64,000 nt of DNA, from contig JBCAMK010000019.1 of the NCBI GenBank assembly GCA_038503065.1, positions 434,001 through 498,000 on the forward strand. The letters run 5' to 3'. Made by a program: the position numbers and the translations under genes. Positions 23,542-33,924 of this stretch are shown here, piece after piece. Origin of the DNA: Paragyromitra xinjiangensis. Lineage: Eukaryota; Ascomycota; Pezizomycetes; Pezizales; Discinaceae. The notes beneath the pieces were generated by a model. That model was not told the DNA's origin and made no database searches. It worked only from the letters and a program-made list of their open reading frames with translations. Position 1 is the stretch's first letter. Every line of letters starts with the position of its first letter.

Positions 23542-24651
23542 ATGCCTTTTCTCTCCCTCCCTCTTGAGCTCCTACTCATGATCGCCGAGTACCTTACTTT
23601 GCAGCAACTTATTCCACTTTTTTTATCCAATCATCATTTAAAACACATCCTTACTCCACTCCGTAATAAACTCGCCGTCCAACCTAAAGGATCTCCCCCA
23701 AGACCAGCTCTCATATGGGCAACCTGGCTGAACCATGAATCACTTGTCCGACTGTTGCTCTCACCCTCAGTATCCAAGCGTTATGCTATCGATACGAATA
23801 TAAGACAACTTGACCGCGACACAGTACTCCACATAGCTGCAGGGACGGGGCATGAAAATATCGCACGGCTGCTACTAGAGAATGGCGCAGACATAAATGC
23901 TCTAGGTCGTGGAGAGCGTACACCATTATCGACAGCAGCCAGCTTTGAGGGACACGACACCGTTGCTCTCTTGCTGCTGGAGATGGGGGCCGATCCAACC
24001 ATCGGTAACGTGCTCTATAAGGCTCGTGAAAATTGCAACGACGAGGTTATCGTGTTACTACTTAAGAAACTGCTCCAAGTCTCCGAGGCTGCACCTAGTA
24101 TGAAGTCTTGGTGGTCCCAGGATTCTTTCGCAAACGGAAAATTGGCACTCACCCTGGCAACCTCCGTTGGTGATGATAGAATGGTGGAATATCTGCTTGA
24201 GATGGGCGTCGATGCCAACACACTAGGCAACAACGAAGATACGGCACTGCATCGCGCATCTAGTGCAGGACACGAACGAGTTGTGCGGGTTTTGCTTGAC
24301 GGGCACGCTGCTGTTGACTCACGTGACGATACCGGGTGGACACCGCTGCTCTTTGCGGCTCGCTTCGCGTTCGTAGACATTGTTAGACTGTTGCTGGAGA
24401 GAGGGGCAGATGTAAACGCACTTAACGAATGCGAGGTCGGCGCGCTGCATTGGGCAGCCCAGAATTCGAGCGAGCAAGCAGTTCGGACGGTTGAGTTGTT
24501 ACTAGAAAAGGGGGCGGATGTGCAGGTTCAAAAGGGTATTGCGGAGGATACCCCTCTGGGGTGGGCTTTGGAATTTGGAAAAAATGAACGTGTTATCGCG
24601 ATGCTGTTATCGAGAAAGCAAGAAGTAGCGGAAGGACTTCAAGGGGGCTAA
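23542..24651 (+). CDS. F-box and ankyrin-repeat protein
   Basis: An intact, intronless gene of 369 residues. Residues 1-45 form an F-box-like domain (LSLPLELLLMIAEYLTLQQL), expected to bind Skp1. From about residue 90 come ankyrin repeats with the usual consensus: DTVLHIAAGTGHENIARLLL-NGADINA (93-120), TPLSTAASFEGHDTVALLLL (127-150), a degenerate repeat near 199-227, TALHRASSAGHERVVRVLL (234-252), WTPLLFAARFAFVDIVRLLL (266-285), GALHWAAQNSSEQAVRTVEL (300-319) and a last one at 337-358. The repeats between 155 and 198 are lost or strongly diverged. Such proteins are taken to present substrates to SCF ubiquitin ligases; the target here is unknown. The start is the first ATG, directly after a pyrimidine-rich leader. 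A decayed ankyrin fragment lies about 1 kb downstream. Confidence 0.92.
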   Translation: MPFLSLPLELLLMIAEYLTLQQLIPLFLSNHHLKHILTPLRNKLAVQPKGSPPRPALIWATWLNHESLVRLLLSPSVSKRYAIDTNIRQLDRDTVLHIAAGTGHENIARLLLENGADINALGRGERTPLSTAASFEGHDTVALLLLEMGADPTIGNVLYKARENCNDEVIVLLLKKLLQVSEAAPSMKSWWSQDSFANGKLALTLATSVGDDRMVEYLLEMGVDANTLGNNEDTALHRASSAGHERVVRVLLDGHAAVDSRDDTGWTPLLFAARFAFVDIVRLLLERGADVNALNECEVGALHWAAQNSSEQAVRTVELLLEKGADVQVQKGIAEDTPLGWALEFGKNERVIAMLLSRKQEVAEGLQGG

Positions 24652-25689
24652 GGGGCATAATCCTCCAGAGATTCAGAGCTTGGGACTATTAGAAGCTCCT
24701 GACGGTTATTAGCAACAGTATCATCCGAGAATAGGCTCCGGCGACGCCCTATACCTATGAGAAGATGAATTTACTATAGATTCGTTTATTGATATAAACT
24801 CTATAGATAATAATAGAGAATTTGGGGTGTACATATCTTACGCCGCTTAAGGAAACTGAAATATACCATCGCTTTATGATAATCCTCAATATTATGCTCA
24901 CTTTTAAGCAGAGCAATTAAGTTTAACTAAATACATGTAGCCACTCCCCGTAGGTGTAGCAGTGATTGCACCTATAGCGATGCTTCTAATGTGCGTAAGA
25001 GGTAAGCAGGCCTGGTATATACAGTTTGGGTTCGCCCCTTGAAGAGTGTCATATCTAGCTAACTCAAATAGCTTCTAGTCATATGATACTGCCAGGTCGT
25101 ATTTCCCATTCAATACGGTAGATAACGACCTGAAGCCAATCCTGTGTCATGGCGCGCACGCGCAGCGTATCATAAACCGTGTAACAGTTCAGGGTAACAC
25201 AAGTGCACAGTGCACAGTGCCACCGGAATGGTGGCCCTAACCCTAGCCAATCAACGAGTGATGCCATCCTTCTCAGCCTCCCCCTATCGGGCCGTCCTCA
25301 CAATCCGAGAACTCATCCGAGAACTCGTTCCTTGCCGCTCTTCCGCCGCTTACCCCACTCCTTAATTCCCTCGCTCTTGACAAAGTGGACGGGTCCGCGC
25401 TCAATTGGACCGCACCGCGTACCCTTCTTCCAAAAGATGCAGGACTGTGGGAAAATATCAACATATCGCGCAGCTTTGTCTGGCTACCTGTAATAGTTGC
25501 AAAAAGCACCACACGGGTACACTTTGATCACTACTGAGCCATCGCATTTTGGGGGCATAACTATTGAGGCATGAAACCCTTCCAGTACACCATGCAGAAT
25601 GCAGGCGTGTTCTAGATCATCCTAAGGAGTGGCGTCAACGATAACTTACGTGATAAACGCAAACGAGCATCACTGCATAGTGCCAAGAA

Positions 25690-25910
25690 CGAGAGCATGT
25701 TTTGTAAGTGCATGGCACGGATACAGATGCCAGGAGCTAAGATGGGCGAACGCCATGGCATGAAACCACCGCTATTAGAATTGAGGATGTTTTTGGAGGT
25801 GGGGCCTGTCCAAATCCGGACAACACTGCATTTAGCCCGCAGGAGGGGATATGGAAATCCCATGCTACTATTGGAAAAGGATGCTGATGCGAATTGCCGG
25901 AATAAAATAG
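25690..25910 (+). pseudogene. Ankyrin-repeat relic
   Basis: The plus-strand frame contains TTLHLARRRGYGNPMLLLEK followed by DADANCRNKIG, which matches the ankyrin pattern (TPLHLA-x-x-G-x-x-x-x-x-x-LLL-x-x-GAD-x-N) except that a few residues are missing between GY and LLLEK. Flanking sequence in the same frame has no further repeat and no convincing start. It is probably a decayed fragment of an ankyrin gene, perhaps related to the intact one at 23.5 kb. Confidence 0.5.
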
Positions 25911-26396
25911 GCGCAAGTGATGATGAGAGAAACCTGTTCGTTTTGATGAGAAATACGGTTATGTTTTTATGACTAGCTAGTTTCAAGCAAATCAAGGGAA
26001 TAAAGTAGCGCATAGCAAAAATTTAAGTATATTAAACAAACGCCTTTAGACCTATAAATTTTTCCGATGTGATTCTTTCGTGCAGTATTTCCATGTTATG
26101 TTAGACCTAGAAAGCTCTAGAGCAGCTTATTCCTCCCCTTTTTCTAGAGAACTTGCGAGAGATACTGATGGCCATTAGGTCTCTTATTCTAGAAGGGATA
26201 AGAAATCCACATAATCTTTGTCCCGCACGCGGTGTCTTTACGCCTTTCTATCCCGTATTCCAAACCCACAATGTTTGTTGGTACGCAAACAGGGTCACTT
26301 CATTGATATTCCGAGTAAGTGAGGCATAGACCCATGGCTACGATACGATAACTAAGTGGGGCGATACGTGCACAGGGTTAGGGCTTTAGACTCGCC

Positions 26397-26433
26397 AGCT
26401 TTCACGAGATATCAAGTGATATATCGTGAAGCT
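26397..26433. repeat. Inverted repeat / hairpin
   Basis: AGCTTTCACGAGATATCA is followed after two bases by TGATATATCGTGAAGCT, its reverse complement apart from one mismatch and one extra base. It is compact enough for a cruciform or RNA hairpin. No gene is adjacent, so it is unlikely to be a transcription end. Confidence 0.6.
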
Positions 26434-28734
26434 GCTTTGATATTGGGTCTGGGCACAGACGAGCCATCGCAGAAACAATGTACATATCTCAAGAGCAGCA
26501 GATAATGTAAGTCTGTATCAAATCTCAAAAGCGTGTGATGAGACCTTCTCTTGCTTGCACAAGGATCTGTCGTTCCTAATGGGCCACTAACTAGCCCAGT
26601 CCAGAGCTATAAAGTTTACTTCGCCCCAACTCGACTCTCTAGTTCCTCTTGGTATTCATAGCAACATCCTCGATCATTATCACGCCTGGGCCTGCTTTGT
26701 TCAACAAGCTCATTCTATTCGCCTTTTTACTGTTGCTCCTCCATCACCAACGGAGATCAGGTTCCCTGCTATCTTGTGACACATACTCGTTCTGACTTCC
26801 ACCACACCGCCACCACAACCTCTCGCCATAGTCAGCACTAAATACATACACAAATTAAAAAAATGATCACCATCATTCTCATAGGCAGAAAACCCTACTC
26901 TCACCTTAGTACCCCAGTCAAAAAACCAAAGATACATGTTCAGATATATAGGACGATTCCCAAACTAGACCTAAATAAGGCCTCAGGCGACGGGAAGGCG
27001 AGCTCCACACCGCCCCTAATTAGAGTAATGGACTACTTCATTTTTCCCTTAGGCCTTTGTACGTGTCCGTGGTTGAGGATCCAAGGAATATGGTTTGTTA
27101 TCGGGTTACTACTATATTAAGCGGCCCCAATTGCTGGTCAAGAGAGCATGTAGCCTCCTTCTCTAACAGGTAAGACAGAGGCATTGACTGCAATCATTTT
27201 TATCGCAAGGGTCAAAATAATAACTCCATCGGGGAACTTGCAAGTTGACTACCTGCCCATCCAGTGGATCTTAAAAGCATGCATGGCCACTAGAGCCATA
27301 AAGGGGACAAGCCAATTGCAACCTCGAGAAGTTGCACGACTATCTTTCATCAGCCACCAGGAATCTAGCTGTGTCTCGAGCTTTGACGCAGTATACGAAG
27401 TTCACCCAGAGCCTCGAATAAACAGCCTCACCCTCGCTCGTTCCGCAACCAAACTATCATATTTGGAAGTTAGCTCTACAATGTGGTGGAGATTTAGTCG
27501 CCAGTCCAGGTTGATATTAAACCAATGGACAAGAAGGCCTATCTTGCAGAAGAGATGTGGGAAAGAAACCACTGCTGAGCCTACGGATTATAGCAGGGCA
27601 TTTAAACCACCTCACCATGGGCCAGGGAGCTAAACCTATTCCTCCTCTAATTGCGCATAAAGATGAGAGCTGTCCTACACAAGGCAGACTACAAGCTACA
27701 ATCACTGTCAGCACTAGACCCCTCCAAAAGATACCCAAAATCTTACTGTAGCCGGCCAAAGCAGCTCGAGCGCTTGCTATCAAGGAAATTACTACCCAAA
27801 AAACAAAGTTAGTAGGCTTATAGATCTACATATATGGAGACTAGGCACCACAAAATTACACAGGGTTGGATACGTAAATGAATTACTACTACAAAATTAC
27901 ACACCTTGATCCTTGGGAGATCTAGCGTTGTTAACACGGAATCTGGTACTACCTAGATGGAACTCAGGGTCTGATTTTACTCTCCATCGAGGAAACTAAA
28001 TCGGTTTGGCGAGTGTTTAGATGATAGCGGAGCCCCAGTAGATATGCATTCTACCTGATTACTACTGGTGAGAACATTCAATACTTTCCGACAGATTCAC
28101 ATCATCCACGAGCATTAAATTCGGTAAATGGTCCCAACCTCAAATCCTAAGTCCATAATAGCTCGTATATCTTTAGTAACAGGCATCGCCACATCTTATA
28201 AACCTCGACCATCTAGGCTCGAGACAAAATTTTTATAGTGCATGGTCCATGTGTCCCCTCTCACCCAAAAGCTCGAGATAGGAATCTGGTGGCTGGCATT
28301 TTCCCACTCACCCAGAAACCCCGAGTGACTTGTTATGTCTCAATTCTTTATCTTGGGAGGTTTTATATCAGTACGGGAACCAAAACCCCGGGGAAAGTCC
28401 GTCACATATCTTTATCAGGGGGCCGAACAGCTACCAGAGATTCTCGAATGCGGAAGTAACTCGCTGGTGCCGGCTAGATATGAAGTCGCGCTAATACATA
28501 GAATAACTTATATGGTCACAAAGCAACTATCCAGTTTGCAAATGCCAATAGCATTCTATCTTCACCAAAACCCCTTGAAATGATATCAACAGTAGCGGCC
28601 TTTAGAAGGCATTTATAAATAAGGCGAAATACGAAGGAAAGAACTACTTAGACCCTTCTACACGTCAGGATACATATGGTACAAGGATACGCAAAGGCTT
28701 CCAGGCCACTAGCCGAGCACCAATCCTCCTCTGC

Positions 28735-28742
28735 TTTCTGGA
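28735..28742 (+). repeat. Target-site duplication, left (TTTCTGGA)
   Basis: The octamer TTTCTGGA directly abuts the left inverted repeat of the hAT-like element and recurs, identical, directly after the right one at 29338. An 8-bp duplication is the hallmark of hAT insertion. Confidence 0.8.
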
Positions 28743-29337
28743 TAGTGTGGTCTACGAGGCAAGCTCGCTCGAGGCCTCGCCTCGAGGCTGTACGAGGCAG
28801 GGGGGAGCGCGAGCACGAGGTGCCTCGAGGTCTCAGGCCTATGGGGTTTCACAGTGGCGATGATCAACCCCTGAATATCATCCAGGTCCATGGAACTACT
28901 TCTATACGTATTCTCCACCTATCTTTCGTCGGTACCTTCGGGTTCAATGCCACCAGCAGTAACCCGCATACCTACTAGCACTATATCATCCACGGCAGCA
29001 TCCTCCAATAAAGAATTTCCCAATGACCTAACGTGATATAGAGGATTTGAAGACTTTATACAGTAAGCGGCCATTAAGGGAATGATGGGATGATACAGGT
29101 AAAATTGACTAGGAAGAAGATGGTATTAGTAGATAGCTACTTTATTAGATGCTAGTGTATTGAACAATAATTTTTACTTAGAGGGTACCTCGCGGCCTCT
29201 AATAGTACCTCTATACCTCTATGCCTCGAGGCAAGCCCTCCATTGCTCGAGCAGCCCGAAGCAGACCCCCCTACAAACACGAGGTGCCTCGAGGCATACC
29301 TCCTAGCTCGCCTCGAGCTGCCTCGTGGACCACACTA
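28743..29337. mobile_element. Non-autonomous hAT-like transposon (595 bp)
   Basis: The left end TAGTGTGGTCTACGAGGCA and the right end read in reverse complement (TAGTGTGGTCCACGAGGCA) form a 19-bp terminal inverted repeat with one mismatch. The ends obey the TAGNG pattern common in hAT elements, and the identical octamer TTTCTGGA flanks both sides. Inside each end are copies of the palindrome CCTCGAGG (28780, 28823, 29224, 29287) plus further CTCGAG sites, an arrangement like the subterminal transposase-binding repeats known in hAT elements. The middle is AT-rich and has no transposase frame. The perfect duplication suggests a fairly recent insertion. Confidence 0.88.
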
Positions 29338-29345
29338 TTTCTGGA
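29338..29345 (+). repeat. Target-site duplication, right (TTTCTGGA)
   Basis: Second copy of the 8-bp flank, identical to 28735-28742, immediately outside the right inverted repeat. Confidence 0.8.
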
Positions 29346-32083
29346 TAACACCAAAACTATACAACATTAATTTGACTGTTTCTTGGGAGAGTTGAATTCT
29401 CAGCGCCAGGGGTAAAGCAACAAATAAAACCAGAAAATATCAAACGGCAACCAGACTATTACATAGGCATAGGGCCGACTTCTCAAATCAAATTAAGAAA
29501 GGCCTCTAAAAAAAAGCGGCAAATGGATAATAATGAGGGAAAACTTGAGAGGTGCGGGGTGTCAGTCCGACTACTTATCATAAAGGAAGTCGCTCTTAAA
29601 AATTTTCTTCCACGATATCCCTTCACAATTATAATTTTTATGTGGACGGAATCCCGCACAGCCTAGCGGTAAAGGGAAGAAAATCTAGGGCTATTCCAAG
29701 TCATATTATCCCGACCCTAACTGACAACCTCTCGAGAACCTCAAGTGCATTTACTACAATTACTTATTCCTCGAAAGACATCCGTCAACAACCTACCAAT
29801 CTTTTGAGATAGTATGGAGCGAGTCAAAAGTCAAACTACTTGTTGGAGAGCCCGGAAAGAGGAGAGTCCAAGGGACACACAGAGGGAATAAAGATGTAGG
29901 GGATGCTGTACTAGAGAAAGAAACTAGCATTATAACTCTAATATATTTTCTAATGTGATTACCGCAGACCCACCCAGAGCCCACAGGGGTACGACACAGA
30001 ATATTATACACCAAAAGTAGTCACGCTATCCAAACCAGGGATTCTAAAGTAATCAGTTTGAGTCCTAAGTTTGAAACTTGAGCTTTTTATATAGCGTTAA
30101 CGATGGCATCACTGAATAACGAAGTAGAAACAATACATCTTCATTTATGCTATGAATGCCTACTAGTTTTCGGATTTAAGTCAACCGTTACCAAGCCTTA
30201 GCTAAGCGCGCCAGGGAATTACCGGAAAATGTATCGCGAGATATTAGTTTAAATAGTACGCAAACACCTTTTTTTCGAAAACTAGTTCAAGATGCCTGAT
30301 ACCATAGAGGTCTTAAGAATGGTAATGGAAGCATATATTGTAGAAATAGATACCTAGTGTCTAGAATTTCCAAGATCTATGTTGTAGGCTCATCAGACAA
30401 ATACCAAGAGTTTCCTCAAAGCCTCCACCCTAGATTTTCACCTCATGAGTTTAACAATTCTATCGCGTCGAGGTATTGTCATATGCAGCAGCATATACGA
30501 TCTAGAAGGTCTATCTTGAACTATCAAAGAGCAGAAACTTTATAATGGTTCTAATCGGAAATATTTCAGTTATTTATTTTGCACCATATATTTCAAGTAA
30601 ATTAAATTAATTCAAGAATGAAAATTCTTGCTAGTGAGAATTCGTGATCTCAGACCTAAAGAGGAGCTCTAAGAAACACTAAAAAAATCCGAGTGATTTT
30701 CGTGATTGAACCACTGACGAATCACACCCAGCCACGCCATGGCCACGCTGACACCAGAAATCACACCGCTTTTACTAATTGGTTTTACTGGCCCCCATTC
30801 TCCATTTTTAGATTCCATGATCAGTAAAGCAAAACTAGAGCCTTTGTGGTATCGAAGCCTCGTATTTACACGATTCTAGGCTTTCTTCTTTTTGTGATAG
30901 GAATTCTAACATGAGTCCATCATCCCTGTCAGAGGAAAGAACATGTAGTATTCTAGTCCGGTTTCACGTAAAAGAACGCCCGCCTTGAGACTTGGGATGC
31001 TGTGAAAGCATTGACCCTGTGGCCTTGAGTGTATCAGGTGACTCAGTGGTCCAATATCCCATCCGATGGTCGAAGAGTCAGCAGAGGAATCAGAAGACTA
31101 ATCATGCAATGGCCTAGCCGATATATTGTACTTATAATCCGATGTAACAGCGATCGTTTGATCCTTCGGGCGACAATATCGCCACATTGTTGAGACTCAT
31201 CGAGAAAGATACAGTTGGCCGGATTAGCTGGATTCACCATTACGGATCGTAAGGGCAGATACTGAAGTAGGTAACAGCACATAGCATCCGTGCAGCCCTG
31301 AGATATAGCTCAAGGCGATCTGGGCTATGCGGTGAGCGTCGTCGAACCAGAATCTTGAATCCAAGCTGACACTAAAGAAAGTGGATCCCCAAATGCTAAA
31401 ACCCCACCCGTCGAGTCCAAAATACCAACAGCCATGAGATACCAATACCGTTGGCTTGGCGCAGGGTGGCACAATTCTCGGATTTGCACGTTGTGAACGT
31501 ATCACGCAAGACATGGTGCTAAGTTTCCTACCCATTGGTGAAGTTTCTGGCAGCTTGAAACCAAGGAAATGAAATTGTGCAATCAGATTAAAGGCTAGCA
31601 ACCGAGAGACGTGTATCATGATAGCGTATAGGCCGCAACCTGGTACTTCCTTGCATATCCAGAAGCATCTCTCCCTCGCCCACCCTCACGCCTCGCCGAC
31701 CCATAGCATACTCCCCATAGGTCCTTTTAGCCAGCAGCCTCTAAAATGGCAATCCTTACTTTGGCCCCCAGCCATTGGCCAGGAAACCCTTGCGAGCCCT
31801 CGGACAACACATGCCATGGAAATATGATCGATAATCACCTCTAAGAGAAAGTCATATCCCGAGGACTTTCCCCCAACGATTTCTGTGCGCACTATTCAGT
31901 GGCGAGGATATGCCCGCTAGAATAATATGTGTTAACGCCTCTTAGATGTCTATCCGAGTCACCCGAGCTACCCCATGGTCGAACCTGCGGATCGTCTTTT
32001 GTAGATCAGGGATGATAGCTCCCTTCATCCTCCTTCGATTGATACACCTCCAGAAACTAAGAGTTTTTTTTATGATGTATCAA

Positions 32084-32455
32084 AAGCCCCATCAGGCCCT
32101 ATCTCAAGCAGCCTTTCCAGCCCATCAGTTCCTACTATTACCCAGCACTGCCCAGCCCATAGTCCCTAGCCAAGTAATTCATTGATAAAAAAATCCCTCC
32201 ATATTCTGAGAACTTTTCCACTCCATTAAAGTCCCATTCCTCCCTTTCCCATTGTTTCCGATCCTCTTCAAGCCCCATCTTGAGCGCCTTTCCAGTCCGT
32301 CCATTCCCATTATTTCCCCAGCACAGCACAGCACAGCACATCCCATAGTCCCTAGCCAAGTAATTCATTGATAGAAAGATCCCTCTAGATTTTGAGAGCC
32401 CTCCCACTCCATTAAAGTCCTGGTTCCCTCTTTCCCCATTGTTTCCGGATCCTGG
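32084..32455. repeat. Tandem duplication of a 186-bp unit
   Basis: AAGCCCCATC recurs at 32084 and 32270, CATAGTCCCTAGCCAAGTAA at 32158 and 32344, and CTCCATTAAAGTCC at 32221 and 32407, each pair 186 bases apart. The two copies lie head to tail and differ by scattered substitutions and a short CAGCA expansion in the second. The minus strand is open across it and so repeats the peptide GIFLSMNYLARDYG, which I take as a by-product and not evidence of a gene. Confidence 0.85.
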
Positions 32456-33924
32456 AATTAGGTAGAGTTCCATTGGCCCAAATCCTAGAAAGAAAAAAAG
32501 GGCCAAATTATTTGTGCATTTCCCAAATATACGTTGGAGAACACCCCCTGCAGACCCTAGACCCATCTAGGAATCCTGTGTCGAGCTCTTTCTCCAAAAA
32601 TCCAAAAAAAAATCTTAAGCCATTAACCAAGAAATAAGGTACCCCCAGCGATATTCCAGATTATCGCCAAACTATGCTGTCCGCTCCTTTGCAGTTGCCT
32701 TTGGATAACCCGTTGCCACAATTATACCAGCCACACGTGGCAAAGCAGTCCCATAGCCTAACACTACGCTAGAACCCTAATCCTACGTATTCTGGAATAG
32801 CAATGAGACAGCTTTGTCAGCCACATCTCACAAACATCGGACGAAAAGCTAGAGTAGATTGCTGTGAGAAACAAGAGTGGGATGAACCGCCCTCACGTAT
32901 CACAGCATTCCGGGTGCAACACAAGTGAAGAAAAATAGGGCGGACGAAAAGCAAACATAAGCAAGGCTTCCACACCATCGCTTGATTTCGCCATGTAATA
33001 TTAGACATATACCAGTGTTGGATAAATGGCCCCGAAGTTATTAGGATGTGGGGCCGGGCCCTAGCGAAACAAAAGTGGGCTCTAAGCACACTATCGCATG
33101 GGTGGCTCTAACCGTAGCACGCGATGCTTTTGCCGGCTGAATGCCTAAACGGTACACCACGTTAGTTCCCGCAAAGACAAGTAAGTGGGAATCTCAGGCA
33201 GTAGCTTAGAATGTTTACTTTGAGCAGCAGCCTAGCACCAATACTAACTTGACTATATCTTTTCTTTCTTTTTCAGGAAAATTCTGTCAACTAGTGATGA
33301 ATACAAATAAACTACCAAATCCCAAAGAATAGCTTCAGATGAAGACCCCAAAGAGAAACCAACGAAAATACAAAAGGAAAAATGCAGAGCCAGTAAATAA
33401 AATCCCAGATCTAAAACCCCAGAAAGGGGTGTAGAGACAAAAAAATACCGATCTCGTCCAGCCCACCAGAAGGGGTAAAAAAATAATCTCACCAAATTGC
33501 TGCCTAGGATGAGTAACCCAACCAGGTAGGTGTGCAACCAGAAATGGACACCGGCATAGGCAAAGCACACAACCAGACCGGCGAAATCAACTACCACACA
33601 AAGAAATTCTTTTAAACAGCCGGATTGTGGCTGCATGTTCGCATATCGATAGAAAACCCCCCCCGCGGTATAATATCCAATCGGTCGATCACACAATAGA
33701 ACCGAATAACATTCATACTTAACATCCCCCCACTTTAGGCGCATCAGGAGTACAATCCGCCTCATTGTTGCTTCAGGACAAAGAAAAGAACCGTCGAGAG
33801 TATCGAGAAATAAAAACGAAACACCTCCCCCACCCTCAGCAATAAGCGGCTTCTCCGGGCAACGCCGATTGTGCGCCTTGTTGTCGCTAGCACGCCTTTG
33901 CATGCGTTCGGGATTCGGTTGAGG

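Larger units (their letters stand above)
24652..33924. other. Intergenic region with relics and repeats
   Basis: About 9 kb without an intact gene. It contains an ankyrin relic (25690-25910), a hairpin (26397-26433), a hAT-like element (28743-29337) and a 186-bp tandem duplication (32084-32455). The phrase ACAAAATTACACA is repeated near 27849 and 27892. The stretch 33253-33903 is open on the minus strand, but it directly follows the Est1/PIN stop codon and is most likely that gene's T-rich 3' untranslated region. Confidence 0.55.

Noticed and set aside
27184..27633. 149-codon plus-strand frame
   Set aside because: Composition is not protein-like, it begins at a non-ATG codon, and no motif or neighbouring exon supports it.
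32138..32566. Minus-strand frame with the repeated peptide GIFLSMNYLARDYG
   Set aside because: The repeat is fully explained by the 186-bp DNA duplication. There is no domain, start context or splice evidence.
33253..33903. 216-codon minus-strand open frame with hydrophobic stretches
   Set aside because: It starts at a non-ATG codon just after the Est1/PIN stop. Its hydrophobic look comes from T-rich sequence of the likely 3' untranslated region. No family was recognised.
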